This document shows, piece by piece, positions 7,484-16,614 of a stretch of 26,453 nt of DNA (position 1 is the stretch's first letter; the number at the start of each line of letters is the position of its first letter). The stretch is taken from positions 1 to 26,453 of the forward strand of contig JBGVIE010000027.1 in NCBI GenBank assembly GCA_045122895.1, in the 5' to 3' direction. The notes below the pieces were generated by a model that worked only from the letters and a program-made list of their open reading frames with translations, was not told the origin of the DNA and ran no database searches. A program made the position numbers and the translations under genes. The DNA is from RGIG1934 sp045122895 (lineage in GTDB: Bacteria > Bacillota > Clostridia > Lachnospirales > Lachnospiraceae).

Positions 7484-8578
7484 ATGAAGGCTTTTCTAAT
7501 ACTAGAAGACGGTACAATGTTTGAGGGAACAAGTATTGGTTCCACAAGAGAAGTGATTAGTGAGATCGTGTTTAACACATCAATGACAGGTTATTTAGAG
7601 GTTCTTACAGATCCTTCTTATGCGGGACAAGCAGTAGTGATGACATATCCATTAATAGGAAACTATGGAATATGCAGTGAGGATATGGAATCGTTAAAGC
7701 CATGGCCGGACGGCTATATTGTTAGAGAATTATCAAGAATGCCAAGTAATTTCAGATCAGATGACACTATTCAGAATTTCCTTGAAAAGAATGATATTCC
7801 GGGTATTGCAGGTGTTGATACAAGGGCACTTACAAAAATCCTTAGAGAAAAGGGAACAATGAACGGAATGATTACTACAAATGAGAACTACAATCTTGAC
7901 GAGGCGATTGCCAGAATGAAAGAGTATTCGCCAAAGGGTGTTGTTAAGAGGGTAACCTGCGATAGTAAATCAAGATTAGAAGGAGATGGATTTAAGGTAG
8001 CTCTTTTAGATTTTGGTTCTAAGAGAAATATCGCCCGTTCGTTAAATGAAAGAGGATGTGATGTGACAGTTTATCCTGCATTCACAAAGGCAGAAGAGAT
8101 TATTGCATCTAATCCTGATGGAATAATGCTATCAAACGGACCTGGAGATCCAAAGGAATGTACAGAGATAATTGAAGAGATTAAGAAGCTTTACAACTCG
8201 GATATTCCAATCTTTGCAATTTGTCTTGGACATCAGCTTATGGCTCTTGCAACAGGAGCAGATACACATAAGATGAAGTACGGACACAGAGGTGGAAACC
8301 ATCCGGTTAAAGATTTAGCTACAGGAAAGGTATATATCTCTTCGCAGAACCACGGATATGTGGTTGATGAAAACACAATCAATCCTGAAATTGCAGAAGT
8401 AGGATTTATAAATGTTAATGACAAGACAGTAGAAGGACTTAGATATAAGAATAAGAATATATTTACAGTTCAGTTCCATCCTGAAGCGTGTCCGGGACCA
8501 CAGGATTCAGGAGCTTTATTCGAAGAATTTTTAACAATGATGACAAATGCAAAGACAGGAGGAAAAGAGAATGCCTAA
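7484..8578 (+). CDS. carA: Carbamoyl-phosphate synthase small subunit (glutamine amidotransferase)
   Basis: This subunit hydrolyses glutamine and channels ammonia to CarB for carbamoyl phosphate, the precursor of pyrimidines and arginine. It has 364 residues. The N-terminal CPSase_sm domain spans about 1-130. The class I amidotransferase domain has C247 in FAICLGHQ, the H332/E334 pair in FHPEA, and SNGPGDP (217-223). The ATG is preceded by GAAAGG. The 3' end overlaps carB by 8 bases, so translation is probably coupled. Expression is likely from the promoter at 7395-7423. No arginine-type operator was recognised. Confidence 0.97.
   Translation: MKAFLILEDGTMFEGTSIGSTREVISEIVFNTSMTGYLEVLTDPSYAGQAVVMTYPLIGNYGICSEDMESLKPWPDGYIVRELSRMPSNFRSDDTIQNFLEKNDIPGIAGVDTRALTKILREKGTMNGMITTNENYNLDEAIARMKEYSPKGVVKRVTCDSKSRLEGDGFKVALLDFGSKRNIARSLNERGCDVTVYPAFTKAEEIIASNPDGIMLSNGPGDPKECTEIIEEIKKLYNSDIPIFAICLGHQLMALATGADTHKMKYGHRGGNHPVKDLATGKVYISSQNHGYVVDENTINPEIAEVGFINVNDKTVEGLRYKNKNIFTVQFHPEACPGPQDSGALFEEFLTMMTNAKTGGKENA
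8557..8562 (+). promoter_or_regulatory. Ribosome binding site fixing the carB start
   Basis: AGGAGG sits 8 bases before ATG 8571. An in-frame ATG at 8547 lies upstream of this site, has no comparable site, and would add eight non-conserved residues, so 8571 is preferred. Confidence 0.85.
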
Positions 8579-11500
8579 GAATCAGAATATCAAGAAAGTA
8601 CTTGTAATCGGCTCCGGTCCTATTGTAATCGGACAGGCAGCAGAATTCGACTATGCAGGAACACAGGCATGTCGTTCACTTAAAGAAGAAGGAATAGAAG
8701 TAGTATTAGTTAACTCTAATCCGGCTACAATTATGACTGACAAAGATATTGCAGACAAGGTATATATTGAGCCTCTTACTGTAAAAGTATTAGAGAAAAT
8801 CATTGAAGAAGAAAAGCCTGACAGTGTACTTCCGACACTTGGAGGTCAGGCAGCACTTAACCTTGCAATGGAACTTGATGAAGAGGGCTTCCTTGAGAAG
8901 CATAATTGTAAGCTTATAGGTACAACACCTGAGACAATTAAGAAGGCTGAAGACAGACTTGAGTTCAAAGAAACTATGGAAAAAATCGGTGAGCCATGTG
9001 CTCCATCCCTGGTAGTAGAGAATGTGGAAGACGGTGTTGCCTTCACAAACAAAATAGGTTATCCGGTAGTACTTAGACCGGCGTATACATTAGGTGGCAG
9101 CGGTGGTGGTATCGCCAACAATTATCAGGAACTTGTAGATATTTTATCAAACGGGTTAAGACTTAGCCGTGTTGGTCAGGTTCTTGTAGAGAGATGTATT
9201 GCAGGTTGGAAGGAAATCGAATACGAAGTAATGCGAGACAGTGCAGGTAACTGTATCACAGTATGTAATATGGAAAACATAGACCCTGTTGGTGTTCATA
9301 CAGGTGACAGTATCGTAGTGGCTCCTTCACAGACATTAGGTGATAAAGAATATCAGATGCTTAGAACATCTGCACTTAATATTATCAGCGAGCTTAATAT
9401 CACTGGTGGATGTAACGTTCAGTATGCACTGCATCCAACAAGCTTCGAGTACTGTGTTATTGAAGTTAACCCACGTGTCAGCCGTTCATCGGCACTTGCC
9501 TCAAAGGCTACAGGATATCCAATTGCTAAGGTTGCAGCAAAAATCGCACTTGGATACACACTTGACGAGATTAAGAATGCAATCACAGGAAAGACATATG
9601 CAAGTTTTGAGCCGACTCTTGACTACTGCGTAGTTAAGATTCCAAGACTTCCATTTGATAAGTTCATCACAGCAAAGAGAACTCTTACAACACAGATGAA
9701 GGCTACCGGAGAAGTGATGAGTATATGCACTAACTTTGAAGGTGCACTTATGAAAGCTATCCGTTCACTGGAACAGCATGTTGATAATTTGAGAGATTAC
9801 GATTTTACAAATCTTGATGATGAAGAGCTTAAAGAGCAGCTTTCAGTAGTAGATGACAGAAGAATATGGGTTATTGCTGAAGCACTAAGAAGAAAGTTCA
9901 GTTATGAATTAATACATGATATTACAAAGATTGATAACTGGTTCATAGATAAGTTGGCTATAATAACAGAGATGGAAGAGGCACTTGAGACAAAAGAACT
10001 CACAAAAGAGTTATTACTTGAAGCTAAGAGAATTGAATTCTCAGATAACTTTATAGCTAAGCTTACAAAGAAAACAGAAGAAGAGATTCATGAACTTAGA
10101 ATGCAGTATGGCATTAATGCAGCGTTTAAGATGGTTGATACATGTGCAGCAGAATTTGAAGCAACAACACCATACTACTACTCATGCTTTGGAAGTATGA
10201 ATGAAGTGATAGAGACGAAACCGGAGAAAAAGATTCTTGTACTTGGTTCCGGTCCAATCAGAATCGGTCAGGGTATTGAGTTTGACTTCTGTTCAGTTCA
10301 CAGTACATGGGCATTCAAGGAAGAAGGATATGAGACAATAATTATCAACAATAACCCTGAAACGGTAAGTACAGACTTTGATATTGCTGATAAGCTATAC
10401 TTTGAACCACTTACACCGGAAGATGTCAGAAATATCGTAGATATTGAGAAACCGGATGGCGCAGTAGTACAGTTTGGTGGACAGACTGCAATCAAGCTTA
10501 CAGAGAGTCTTATGAAGATGGGCGTACCTATCCTTGGAACGAAGGCAGAAGATGTAGATGCGGCAGAAGACAGAGAATTATTTGACGCTATTCTTGAAGA
10601 GTGTGAGATTCCAAGACCGGCAGGTGGAACAGTATTCACTTGTGAAGAGGCTATAGAAGTAGCTAACAAGCTTGGATATCCGGTGCTTGTAAGACCATCA
10701 TATGTACTTGGTGGTCAGGGTATGCAGATTGCTACATCAGATGAAGAAATTGTGGAATTCATGAATATAATTAACAGAATTGCACAGGATCATCCAATTC
10801 TTGTAGACAAATATCTCGTAGGTAAGGAAATCGAAGTAGATGCGGTATGTGATGGAACAGACATCCTGATTCCTGGTATTATGGAGCATATTGAAAGAGC
10901 CGGAGTTCATTCCGGTGACAGTATTTCAGTATATCCTGCACAGTCACTTTCACAGAAGGCAATAGATACAATCGAAGAATATACAAAGAGATTAGCACAC
11001 TCACTTCATGTAAAAGGTATGATTAACATTCAGTTTATTGTATGTGGTGAAGAAGTGTATGTAATCGAAGTAAATCCTAGATCAAGCCGTACAGTACCAT
11101 ATATCAGCAAGGTTACAGGCATTCCGATCGTTAAGCTTGCTACTAAGTGTATAATAGGAAAGACTATAAAAGAATTGGGATACACGCCTGGTCTTCAGAA
11201 GAAGGCAGATTATATTGCAATCAAGATGCCTGTATTCTCATTTGAAAAGATTAGAGGAGCAGAGATAAGTCTTGGACCGGAGATGAAGTCTACAGGTGAA
11301 TGTCTGGGTATTGCCAAGACATTCGATGAAGCATTATACAAAGCATTCCTTGGTGCAGGAGTGAACCTTCCAAAGCACAAGAAGGTAATCATTACAGTAA
11401 ATGATGCAGACAAGAAAGAAGCAATCTCAATAGGTAAGAGATTTGAAAAGCTTGGATACGAAGTGTATGCTACAAGAAGTACTGCAAAGGTTCTTCAGGA

Positions 11501-11777
11501 AAATGGTGTAAATGCAATCAAGGTTAACAAGCTTTCACAGGAGGCACCTACAGTAATTGATCTCATTCTCGAACACAAGATTGATATCGTTGTGGATACA
11601 CCGACTCAGGGACGAGATAAGTCAAGAGACGGATTCTTAATCAGACGTATCTCGATTGAGACAGGTGTTAACTGCTTTACATCACTTGATACTGTAAATG
11701 CACTTCTTACAAGTATGGAAAGCAATGTAAAGGATTCGTTGTCACTTGTTGATATAGCTACAATTGATAACAGATAA
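8571..11777 (+). CDS. carB: Carbamoyl-phosphate synthase large subunit
   Basis: The synthetase subunit makes carbamoyl phosphate from bicarbonate, two ATP and the ammonia delivered by CarA. It has 1068 residues, the normal length (E. coli 1073). The internal duplication is plain: KKVLVIGSGPIVIGQAAEFD near the N-terminus and KKILVLGSGPIRIGQGIEFD near residue 555 begin the two ATP-grasp halves, each followed by its own glycine-rich loop (LGGSGGG, LGGQGM). The C-terminal ~140 residues are the MGS-like allosteric domain (KVIITVNDADKKEA...RFEKLGYEVYAT). All domains look intact. A strong terminator follows directly, so carAB forms a closed two-gene operon. Confidence 0.97.
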   Translation: MPKNQNIKKVLVIGSGPIVIGQAAEFDYAGTQACRSLKEEGIEVVLVNSNPATIMTDKDIADKVYIEPLTVKVLEKIIEEEKPDSVLPTLGGQAALNLAMELDEEGFLEKHNCKLIGTTPETIKKAEDRLEFKETMEKIGEPCAPSLVVENVEDGVAFTNKIGYPVVLRPAYTLGGSGGGIANNYQELVDILSNGLRLSRVGQVLVERCIAGWKEIEYEVMRDSAGNCITVCNMENIDPVGVHTGDSIVVAPSQTLGDKEYQMLRTSALNIISELNITGGCNVQYALHPTSFEYCVIEVNPRVSRSSALASKATGYPIAKVAAKIALGYTLDEIKNAITGKTYASFEPTLDYCVVKIPRLPFDKFITAKRTLTTQMKATGEVMSICTNFEGALMKAIRSLEQHVDNLRDYDFTNLDDEELKEQLSVVDDRRIWVIAEALRRKFSYELIHDITKIDNWFIDKLAIITEMEEALETKELTKELLLEAKRIEFSDNFIAKLTKKTEEEIHELRMQYGINAAFKMVDTCAAEFEATTPYYYSCFGSMNEVIETKPEKKILVLGSGPIRIGQGIEFDFCSVHSTWAFKEEGYETIIINNNPETVSTDFDIADKLYFEPLTPEDVRNIVDIEKPDGAVVQFGGQTAIKLTESLMKMGVPILGTKAEDVDAAEDRELFDAILEECEIPRPAGGTVFTCEEAIEVANKLGYPVLVRPSYVLGGQGMQIATSDEEIVEFMNIINRIAQDHPILVDKYLVGKEIEVDAVCDGTDILIPGIMEHIERAGVHSGDSISVYPAQSLSQKAIDTIEEYTKRLAHSLHVKGMINIQFIVCGEEVYVIEVNPRSSRTVPYISKVTGIPIVKLATKCIIGKTIKELGYTPGLQKKADYIAIKMPVFSFEKIRGAEISLGPEMKSTGECLGIAKTFDEALYKAFLGAGVNLPKHKKVIITVNDADKKEAISIGKRFEKLGYEVYATRSTAKVLQENGVNAIKVNKLSQEAPTVIDLILEHKIDIVVDTPTQGRDKSRDGFLIRRISIETGVNCFTSLDTVNALLTSMESNVKDSLSLVDIATIDNR

Positions 11778-11788
11778 TCGACAATAAA

Positions 11789-11845
11789 TTAATGGCCGCC
11801 TGCATTATACAAAAGACATTGTATAATGTAAGCGGTTAATTTTTT
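11789..11845 (+). terminator. Intrinsic terminator after carAB
   Basis: A long hairpin: TTAA/TTAA at the base, CCGC/GCGG in the middle and CATTATACAA/TTGTATAATG (10 bp) at the top around an AAGACA loop, followed by TTTTTT (11840-11845). The right arm contains TATAAT (11822-11827). Confidence 0.9.
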
Positions 11846-11850
11846 GGGAA

Positions 11851-12795
11851 ATGGATGGTATTATGGATAACAAAGTATTAATAACGCAGATGACACAGTT
11901 ATTCATCATTATGTTTGCTGGGTATATGCTTTTTAAATTTAAATATTTTACGGTGGAGTTTAATAAGAGGCTTACAAGACTTATTCTTGATGTGACACTT
12001 CCGCTTATGATTTTGTCATCAGTGCTAGGTCAGACAGGAAAAAAAGAATATGGAAAAATTGCTGAAGTCATTGCAGTATCACTTGCAATTTATATGGTCT
12101 TACCAATAATAAGTGTAATAGTTATAAAGATATTAAGATTTAGGAAAGAGGAACAGGGCTTATATATTTTTATGCACACATATTCAAATGTGGGGTTTAT
12201 GGGATTTCCTATTATTAATGCCTTATATGGAGAAAAGGCATTGTTATATGCAGCGATACTTAATATAATGTTTAACTTAAGTATTTACAGTGTTGGAATT
12301 ATTATTGTAAATTATGGTTCAGGTAAAAAAGAAGCTATGAACTTAAAGCATCTTTTATCACCGGGAATTCTCGGTTCGATTGCGGCACTTCTTCTTTATT
12401 TTGTACCTGTAAAATTCCCGGTTGCAGTAACAGGAGCAGTGGATTCAATAGGACATTTAACTTCACCCCTTGCGATGCTTCTTATTGGCTCAAACCTTGC
12501 AAATATGAAGCTTAGAGAAGTGTTCAACGACTGGAGAGTGTATATGTTTGCTGTCGTAAAACAGTTCATAGTGCCAATGCTTTGCTGGCCGGTTCTGTAT
12601 TACGCAATCAGTGATGAATTCATAAGAGGTGTAATATTTGTGCTTATTCTTATGCCGGTTGCTAATACGGCAGTTTTATATGCCACCAGGTATGAGGTGG
12701 GAGAGAAGTTGGCAACAAAGAATGTGTTTATGACTACAGTGCTTTCAATAATTACAATACCGGTTGCATTTATGTTTTTGACTGTTTTCAGTTAA
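11851..12795 (+). CDS. AEC (auxin efflux carrier)-family transporter
   Basis: An integral membrane carrier of 314 residues, of the Mem_trans/AEC family whose characterised bacterial members move malate and other small organic anions. About ten hydrophobic helices run in two halves, with the family's GxxxF.....N.G.M.FP pattern after the fourth (YSNVGFMGFPIINALYG) and MLLIGSNLANMKL in the second half. The substrate cannot be told. Two starts compete: ATG 11851, directly behind the carB terminator, and ATG 11863 (310 residues), which has GGATGG 4 bases upstream and seems better. No promoter of good quality lies between the terminator and the gene. Confidence 0.85.
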   Translation: MDGIMDNKVLITQMTQLFIIMFAGYMLFKFKYFTVEFNKRLTRLILDVTLPLMILSSVLGQTGKKEYGKIAEVIAVSLAIYMVLPIISVIVIKILRFRKEEQGLYIFMHTYSNVGFMGFPIINALYGEKALLYAAILNIMFNLSIYSVGIIIVNYGSGKKEAMNLKHLLSPGILGSIAALLLYFVPVKFPVAVTGAVDSIGHLTSPLAMLLIGSNLANMKLREVFNDWRVYMFAVVKQFIVPMLCWPVLYYAISDEFIRGVIFVLILMPVANTAVLYATRYEVGEKLATKNVFMTTVLSIITIPVAFMFLTVFS

Positions 12796-12848
12796 TGTAG
12801 TATCATAGTGTTTAGATTATGTCGATGCGACAATAAACGGAGGAAAAA

Positions 12849-14339
12849 ATGCCAGTTTTTGATTTTAACAATACACCGCAGGAAAAGAATATGTCAGAAT
12901 GTACATATTCGTTATTTTATACAGAGAATAAAGTTCCATCAGCCAGTGAACCGATATTGCTTCTTGATAATTCGGTCAGAAAGTGGAAGCATCATTCGCT
13001 TGGTAAATTTACTAATCCGATTAAGAGGACAACATTTGAATTCAATGAAGACGATGGTATTACAAGCGCAGATATTTTGAAAATTGATGCAAGATTTGAA
13101 AGCTTACTTAAGTGGCTGGGAGAGAATCACATAAATGTAAGATTATCAGGTGAGAACAGAGAGGATGGTTACGCTGTTTACAAGATAAGAGAGACAGGCT
13201 TTGGAGGAGAGACAAAGCTTTCGGCAGAGGATGGTTTTTTGCAGTTTATGATTGAACGTCTTCTTGCAAGTAATGCTCCACAGGAGGTTGTCTTAGAAGA
13301 TGATTTTGATGAGGATGAAGAGGGAGACGAGATGAAACTTACCAGTCTTCAGAGCATCACAGACTTCATCACATGTGCAGGAAAGACCCTTCCGGATAAT
13401 ATCAGGCTCTGGGCAAGAAGAAATCTTGCAGTTGCCAGATCTAATGAAGTGACTCCGGAAGAGAGAAGACATGCCCAAAGAGCACTCTCAATTATGATGA
13501 ACATTCAATGGAAGAATAATTATTTTGAATCGATTGACCCTGTTGAAGCCAGAAAGATTCTTGACGAAGAACTTTATGGAATGGAGAAAGTAAAACAGAG
13601 AATTATCGAGACAATCATTCAGATAAACAGAACCCACACACTTCCGGCATATGGACTTTTGCTTGCAGGTCCTGCAGGTACAGGTAAGTCACAGGTAGCA
13701 TACGCAGTGGCAAGAATACTTAAGCTTCCTTGGACTACACTTGATATGAGTTCGATAAGTGATGCAGAGCAGTTGACAGGCAGCTCGAGAATCTACTCCA
13801 ATGCAAAGCCCGGTATTATTATGGAAGCATTCTCAATGGCACAGGAATCTAATCTTGTATTCATCATTAATGAGCTTGACAAGGCTACATCAGGAAAGGG
13901 AAACGGTAATCCGGCGGATGTACTTTTGACATTGTTAGATAACTTGGGATTTACTGATAATTACATCGAATGCATGATACCGACAGTTGGTGTTTATCCT
14001 ATTGCAACAGCAAATGACAAAGAAAATATCAGTGCGCCTCTTATGTCAAGATTTGCGGTAATTGATATTCCGGACTATACAAGAGAAGAGAAAAAAATTA
14101 TTTTTTCAAAGTTTGCTATGCCAAAGGTGCTTAAGAGAATGGGACTTAAGGAAGATGAGCTTGTGGTAACTGATGCAGCACTTGATGCAGTTGTGGAGCA
14201 GTACAAAGATACAACAGGTATCAGAGACCTTGAACAGGCGGCGGAACATATGGCAGCAAACGCTCTTTACCAGATAGAGGTAAATCATATATCAAAGGTT
14301 GTATTTGAACCGGAGGATGTCAGGAATTTGCTGGCATAA
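12849..14339 (+). CDS. Lon-like AAA+ ATPase without protease domain
   Basis: A 496-residue protein. Residues 1-145 match no domain I know. Residues 148-161 are an acidic stretch (EDDFDEDEEGDE). Residues 165-235 are helical. From about 236 the sequence follows the Lon ATPase module: LDEELYGMEKVKQRI, Walker A GPAGTGKS (274-281), Lon-like NPADVLLTLLDN, sensor 1 TANDKE, arginine R401 in LMSRF, and sensor 2 GIRDLEQ (457-463). The chain ends there, with no Ser-Lys protease domain. Walker B reads LVFIINELDK: Asn341 replaces the usual Asp, with Glu342 kept. It may remodel proteins rather than degrade them; the role is unknown. GGAGG lies just ahead of the ATG, and the AEC gene ends 53 bases upstream. 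Confidence 0.82.
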   Translation: MPVFDFNNTPQEKNMSECTYSLFYTENKVPSASEPILLLDNSVRKWKHHSLGKFTNPIKRTTFEFNEDDGITSADILKIDARFESLLKWLGENHINVRLSGENREDGYAVYKIRETGFGGETKLSAEDGFLQFMIERLLASNAPQEVVLEDDFDEDEEGDEMKLTSLQSITDFITCAGKTLPDNIRLWARRNLAVARSNEVTPEERRHAQRALSIMMNIQWKNNYFESIDPVEARKILDEELYGMEKVKQRIIETIIQINRTHTLPAYGLLLAGPAGTGKSQVAYAVARILKLPWTTLDMSSISDAEQLTGSSRIYSNAKPGIIMEAFSMAQESNLVFIINELDKATSGKGNGNPADVLLTLLDNLGFTDNYIECMIPTVGVYPIATANDKENISAPLMSRFAVIDIPDYTREEKKIIFSKFAMPKVLKRMGLKEDELVVTDAALDAVVEQYKDTTGIRDLEQAAEHMAANALYQIEVNHISKVVFEPEDVRNLLA

Positions 14340-14351
14340 TATAGCCAAAAC

Positions 14352-14379
14352 TTGACTTTTATTATGGATATGTTAAACT
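14352..14379 (+). promoter_or_regulatory. Promoter of trpS
   Basis: TTGACT (14352-14357), 16-base spacer, TAAACT (14374-14379) with an upstream TG (14371-14372), forming an extended -10. The leader to ATG 14438 is only about 50 bases and holds no T-box. Confidence 0.7.
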
Positions 14380-14437
14380 AACTAAAGTGCTTATTTTCGA
14401 AACGGCGAAGATAAATCGCTCAGAAACGGAGGAAATT

Positions 14438-15442
14438 ATGTTAGACGGAAAGAAAATATTATACAGCGGTATGCAGGCTACAGGGACATTAACACTTGGT
14501 AATTATCTTGGGGCGTTAAAGAATTGGGTTGAAATCGCTGATGAATATACAACTTTTTATGGAGTTATGGATCTTCACTCGCTTACAGTGAGACAGAATC
14601 CGGCAGAGTTTAGAAAAAGAGCGAGAGACTTACTTATATTATATATTTCAGCAGGATTAGATCCTAAGAAGAACTGTATTTACTTCCAGTCACATGTATC
14701 TGCTCACGCAGAGCTTGGATGGATTCTTGATTGCTTCACATATATGGGTGAGCTTAACAGAATGACACAGTTTAAGGATAAGTCAGCAAAGCATGGAGAT
14801 AATATAAATGCCGGTCTCTTTACATACCCTGTACTTATGGCTGCTGATATTTTGTTGTATCAGGCTGACGTAGTGCCTGTAGGTGTTGACCAGATGCAAC
14901 ATCTTGAGATTGCAAGAGATATCGCCGGAAGATTTAACGGAATATATGGAGATGTATTTACCATTCCGGAAGCTTACATTGGTAAGGCAGGAGCTAAGAT
15001 AATGAGTCTTCAGGATCCAATGAAGAAGATGTCAAAATCTGACGAGAATCCAAACGCAAGTATTTTGCTTATGGATGATACAGATATCATTATCAGGAAG
15101 TTCAAACGAGCAGTTACTGATTCGGAGGCTATGGTCAGATATAGAGATGAACAGCCTGGTATCAAGAACCTTATAGATATTTATAGAGCAGTAACCGGCA
15201 AATCAGTTGAAGAGATTGAAAAAGAATTCGACGGAAAAGGATATGGTGATTTTAAGCTTGCAGTCGGTGAGTCAGTTGCGGATATGCTTAAGCCAGTTCA
15301 TAAAAGATTTGCAGAATTATCAAAAGACAAGGCATTTATTGACAGTATCATCAAAGAGAATGATGAAAAGGCAGCATATTTTGCAAATAAGACATTAAGA
15401 AAAGTTCAGAAGAAGGTAGGGCTTACTGAAAGAATCAGATAA
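14438..15442 (+). CDS. trpS: Tryptophanyl-tRNA synthetase
   Basis: Charges tRNA-Trp with tryptophan; class I synthetase with a Rossmann fold. It has 334 residues, normal for bacterial TrpRS. The HIGH-type signature is TLGN (19-22, in GTLTLGNYLGA), and KMSKS sits near residue 197 (KKMSKSDENPN). GVDQMQHLEIARDIA is the tryptophan/ATP pocket region. The start is ATG 14438 because GGAGG (14428-14432) sits 5 bases upstream; an in-frame GTG at 14387 would add 17 unsupported residues. It is a single gene with its own promoter. Its stop overlaps the stop of the opposing membrane gene by 8 bases. Confidence 0.96.
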   Translation: MLDGKKILYSGMQATGTLTLGNYLGALKNWVEIADEYTTFYGVMDLHSLTVRQNPAEFRKRARDLLILYISAGLDPKKNCIYFQSHVSAHAELGWILDCFTYMGELNRMTQFKDKSAKHGDNINAGLFTYPVLMAADILLYQADVVPVGVDQMQHLEIARDIAGRFNGIYGDVFTIPEAYIGKAGAKIMSLQDPMKKMSKSDENPNASILLMDDTDIIIRKFKRAVTDSEAMVRYRDEQPGIKNLIDIYRAVTGKSVEEIEKEFDGKGYGDFKLAVGESVADMLKPVHKRFAELSKDKAFIDSIIKENDEKAAYFANKTLRKVQKKVGLTERIR

Positions 15443-16088
15443 GGGACAGAGCCTTGTCAATTATCACAATAAGATAGCCTAGCACAAGACAAACACACAC
15501 ACATAACAAAGCATTATTAAGGACCGTACTAAGGCCAAGCTTATCTATATCTATGAAATAATATGGATAACTGCATGACTGGAATATGGTCTTAATGTTT
15601 ATTATAAGATAATATGATGCCGGCAGTAAAAGCCATATAAAAGGGTCAGTGAAGGTAAAGGAATTCTTTTCTTCAAAGAGAATCCAGTCAGTAATTGTCA
15701 TAATAGGAATTAAGTAGTGTACATATATATCATTGACTGTGATGTGATAAGATATGTCATGTGCCATAGAAAATCCAGAGTATTTGAGCACAAAATTATA
15801 TGCAAAAAAAACTACCGTGATTGACATTATAATCATTCCACGCAGCTTTTGATGCTTTTTCCTAATAGTAGTTTTTGATTCGGGGAGATAGAATTCTTTT
15901 ATTGTATCCATGAGAAGAATGATAAACAACAAAAGGCAGAGTATATTTGTCTGGATTGTAAAGTAAGAAAACATACGCATACTCTTTTTAATTGAAAAAG
16001 GAAAAAAATGTCTTTTTAATCCGTTAACACATATGAATATATATATTAATCTGTAAAAAAATACGATATATGTGTTTGATATAAACAT
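15435..16088 (-). CDS. Pr6Pr-like multi-pass membrane protein
   Basis: The only minus-strand gene in the window, about 218 residues with six or seven hydrophobic helices. The motifs FTIQTNILCLLL, HYLIPIMTITDWILF and LLLPASYYLI recall the Pr6Pr/FAR-17a-AIG1-like membrane family, of unknown function in bacteria (AIG1/ADTRP members in animals are lipid esterases; no transfer of function is claimed). AAAGGAG on the minus strand (around 16098-16104) stands 8-9 bases before ATG 16088 and only about 3 before ATG 16094, so the former is preferred. The gene converges on trpS with overlapping stop codons and starts back to back with the GNAT gene. Confidence 0.75.
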   Translation of the reverse strand: MFISNTYIVFFYRLIYIFICVNGLKRHFFPFSIKKSMRMFSYFTIQTNILCLLLFIILLMDTIKEFYLPESKTTIRKKHQKLRGMIIMSITVVFFAYNFVLKYSGFSMAHDISYHITVNDIYVHYLIPIMTITDWILFEEKNSFTFTDPFIWLLLPASYYLIINIKTIFQSCSYPYYFIDIDKLGLSTVLNNALLCVCVCLVLGYLIVIIDKALSLI

Positions 16089-16179
16089 ATGCATAATCTC
16101 CTTTATGATAATAGTATTTTGTTTCAATAGTATATGGAAAATGATGATGGATTATACTTTATTAATGAAAGGTAAAACG

Positions 16180-16599
16180 ATGATTGAATTAAGAGAAAAC
16201 AGCTTAAGCTTAAAAGAATATCTTATGCTTAGAGCGTCAGTAAACTGGAAAGTATTGAATGAATCTCAGGCAAAAAAAGCATTAGAAAACAGTCTGTTAA
16301 CTGTGGCAGCATACGAAGACAATAAACTGATAGGAATGGGAAGAATAGTAGGCGATGGAGCTGTTATTTGCTATATTCAGGATTTGATCGTAAGACCGGA
16401 ATGCCAGAAAATGGGTGTTGGTAAATTGATCATTAACAGACTTATTGAATATGTTGATTCAATAAATGAAGAAGACAATGAGATGATGCTTTGTCTTATG
16501 TGCGCAAAGGGAAGAGAAGAGTTCTACAAAAGATTTGGGTTTGTTGCAAGACCGACGGATAATCTGGGACCGGGAATGATACAATACAGACATAAATAA
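16180..16599 (+). CDS. GNAT-family N-acetyltransferase
   Basis: A 139-residue acetyl-CoA-dependent acetyltransferase. Motif A is complete: YIQDLIVRPECQKMGVGKLII, with the Q-x-x-G-x-G pyrophosphate-binding loop, and the C-terminal EEFYKRFGFVARP is the usual motif B strand. The substrate is unknown. ATG 16180 fits the family start (a few residues before the first strand) and has AAAGGT 7 bases upstream. The frame is open further left, but those residues are hydrophobic and not GNAT-like. The stop is 15 bases before the histidine phosphatase start, suggesting a two-gene unit. Confidence 0.87.
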   Translation: MIELRENSLSLKEYLMLRASVNWKVLNESQAKKALENSLLTVAAYEDNKLIGMGRIVGDGAVICYIQDLIVRPECQKMGVGKLIINRLIEYVDSINEEDNEMMLCLMCAKGREEFYKRFGFVARPTDNLGPGMIQYRHK

Positions 16600-16614
16600 A
16601 AGAGGAGTGGGAGA

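Noticed and set aside
8547..8570. Longer carB starting at ATG 8547.
   Set aside because: It has no ribosome site, the AGGAGG lies downstream of it, and the extra residues are out of line with the family.
12808..13080. Small open frame of 90 codons overlapping the start of the Lon-like gene in another frame.
   Set aside because: It is out of frame with a gene having a clear ribosome site and family match, and its product is basic and shows no domain features.
14380..14437. T-box or tryptophan attenuator in front of trpS.
   Set aside because: The leader is only about 50 bases, has no T-box consensus and no terminator/antiterminator pair.
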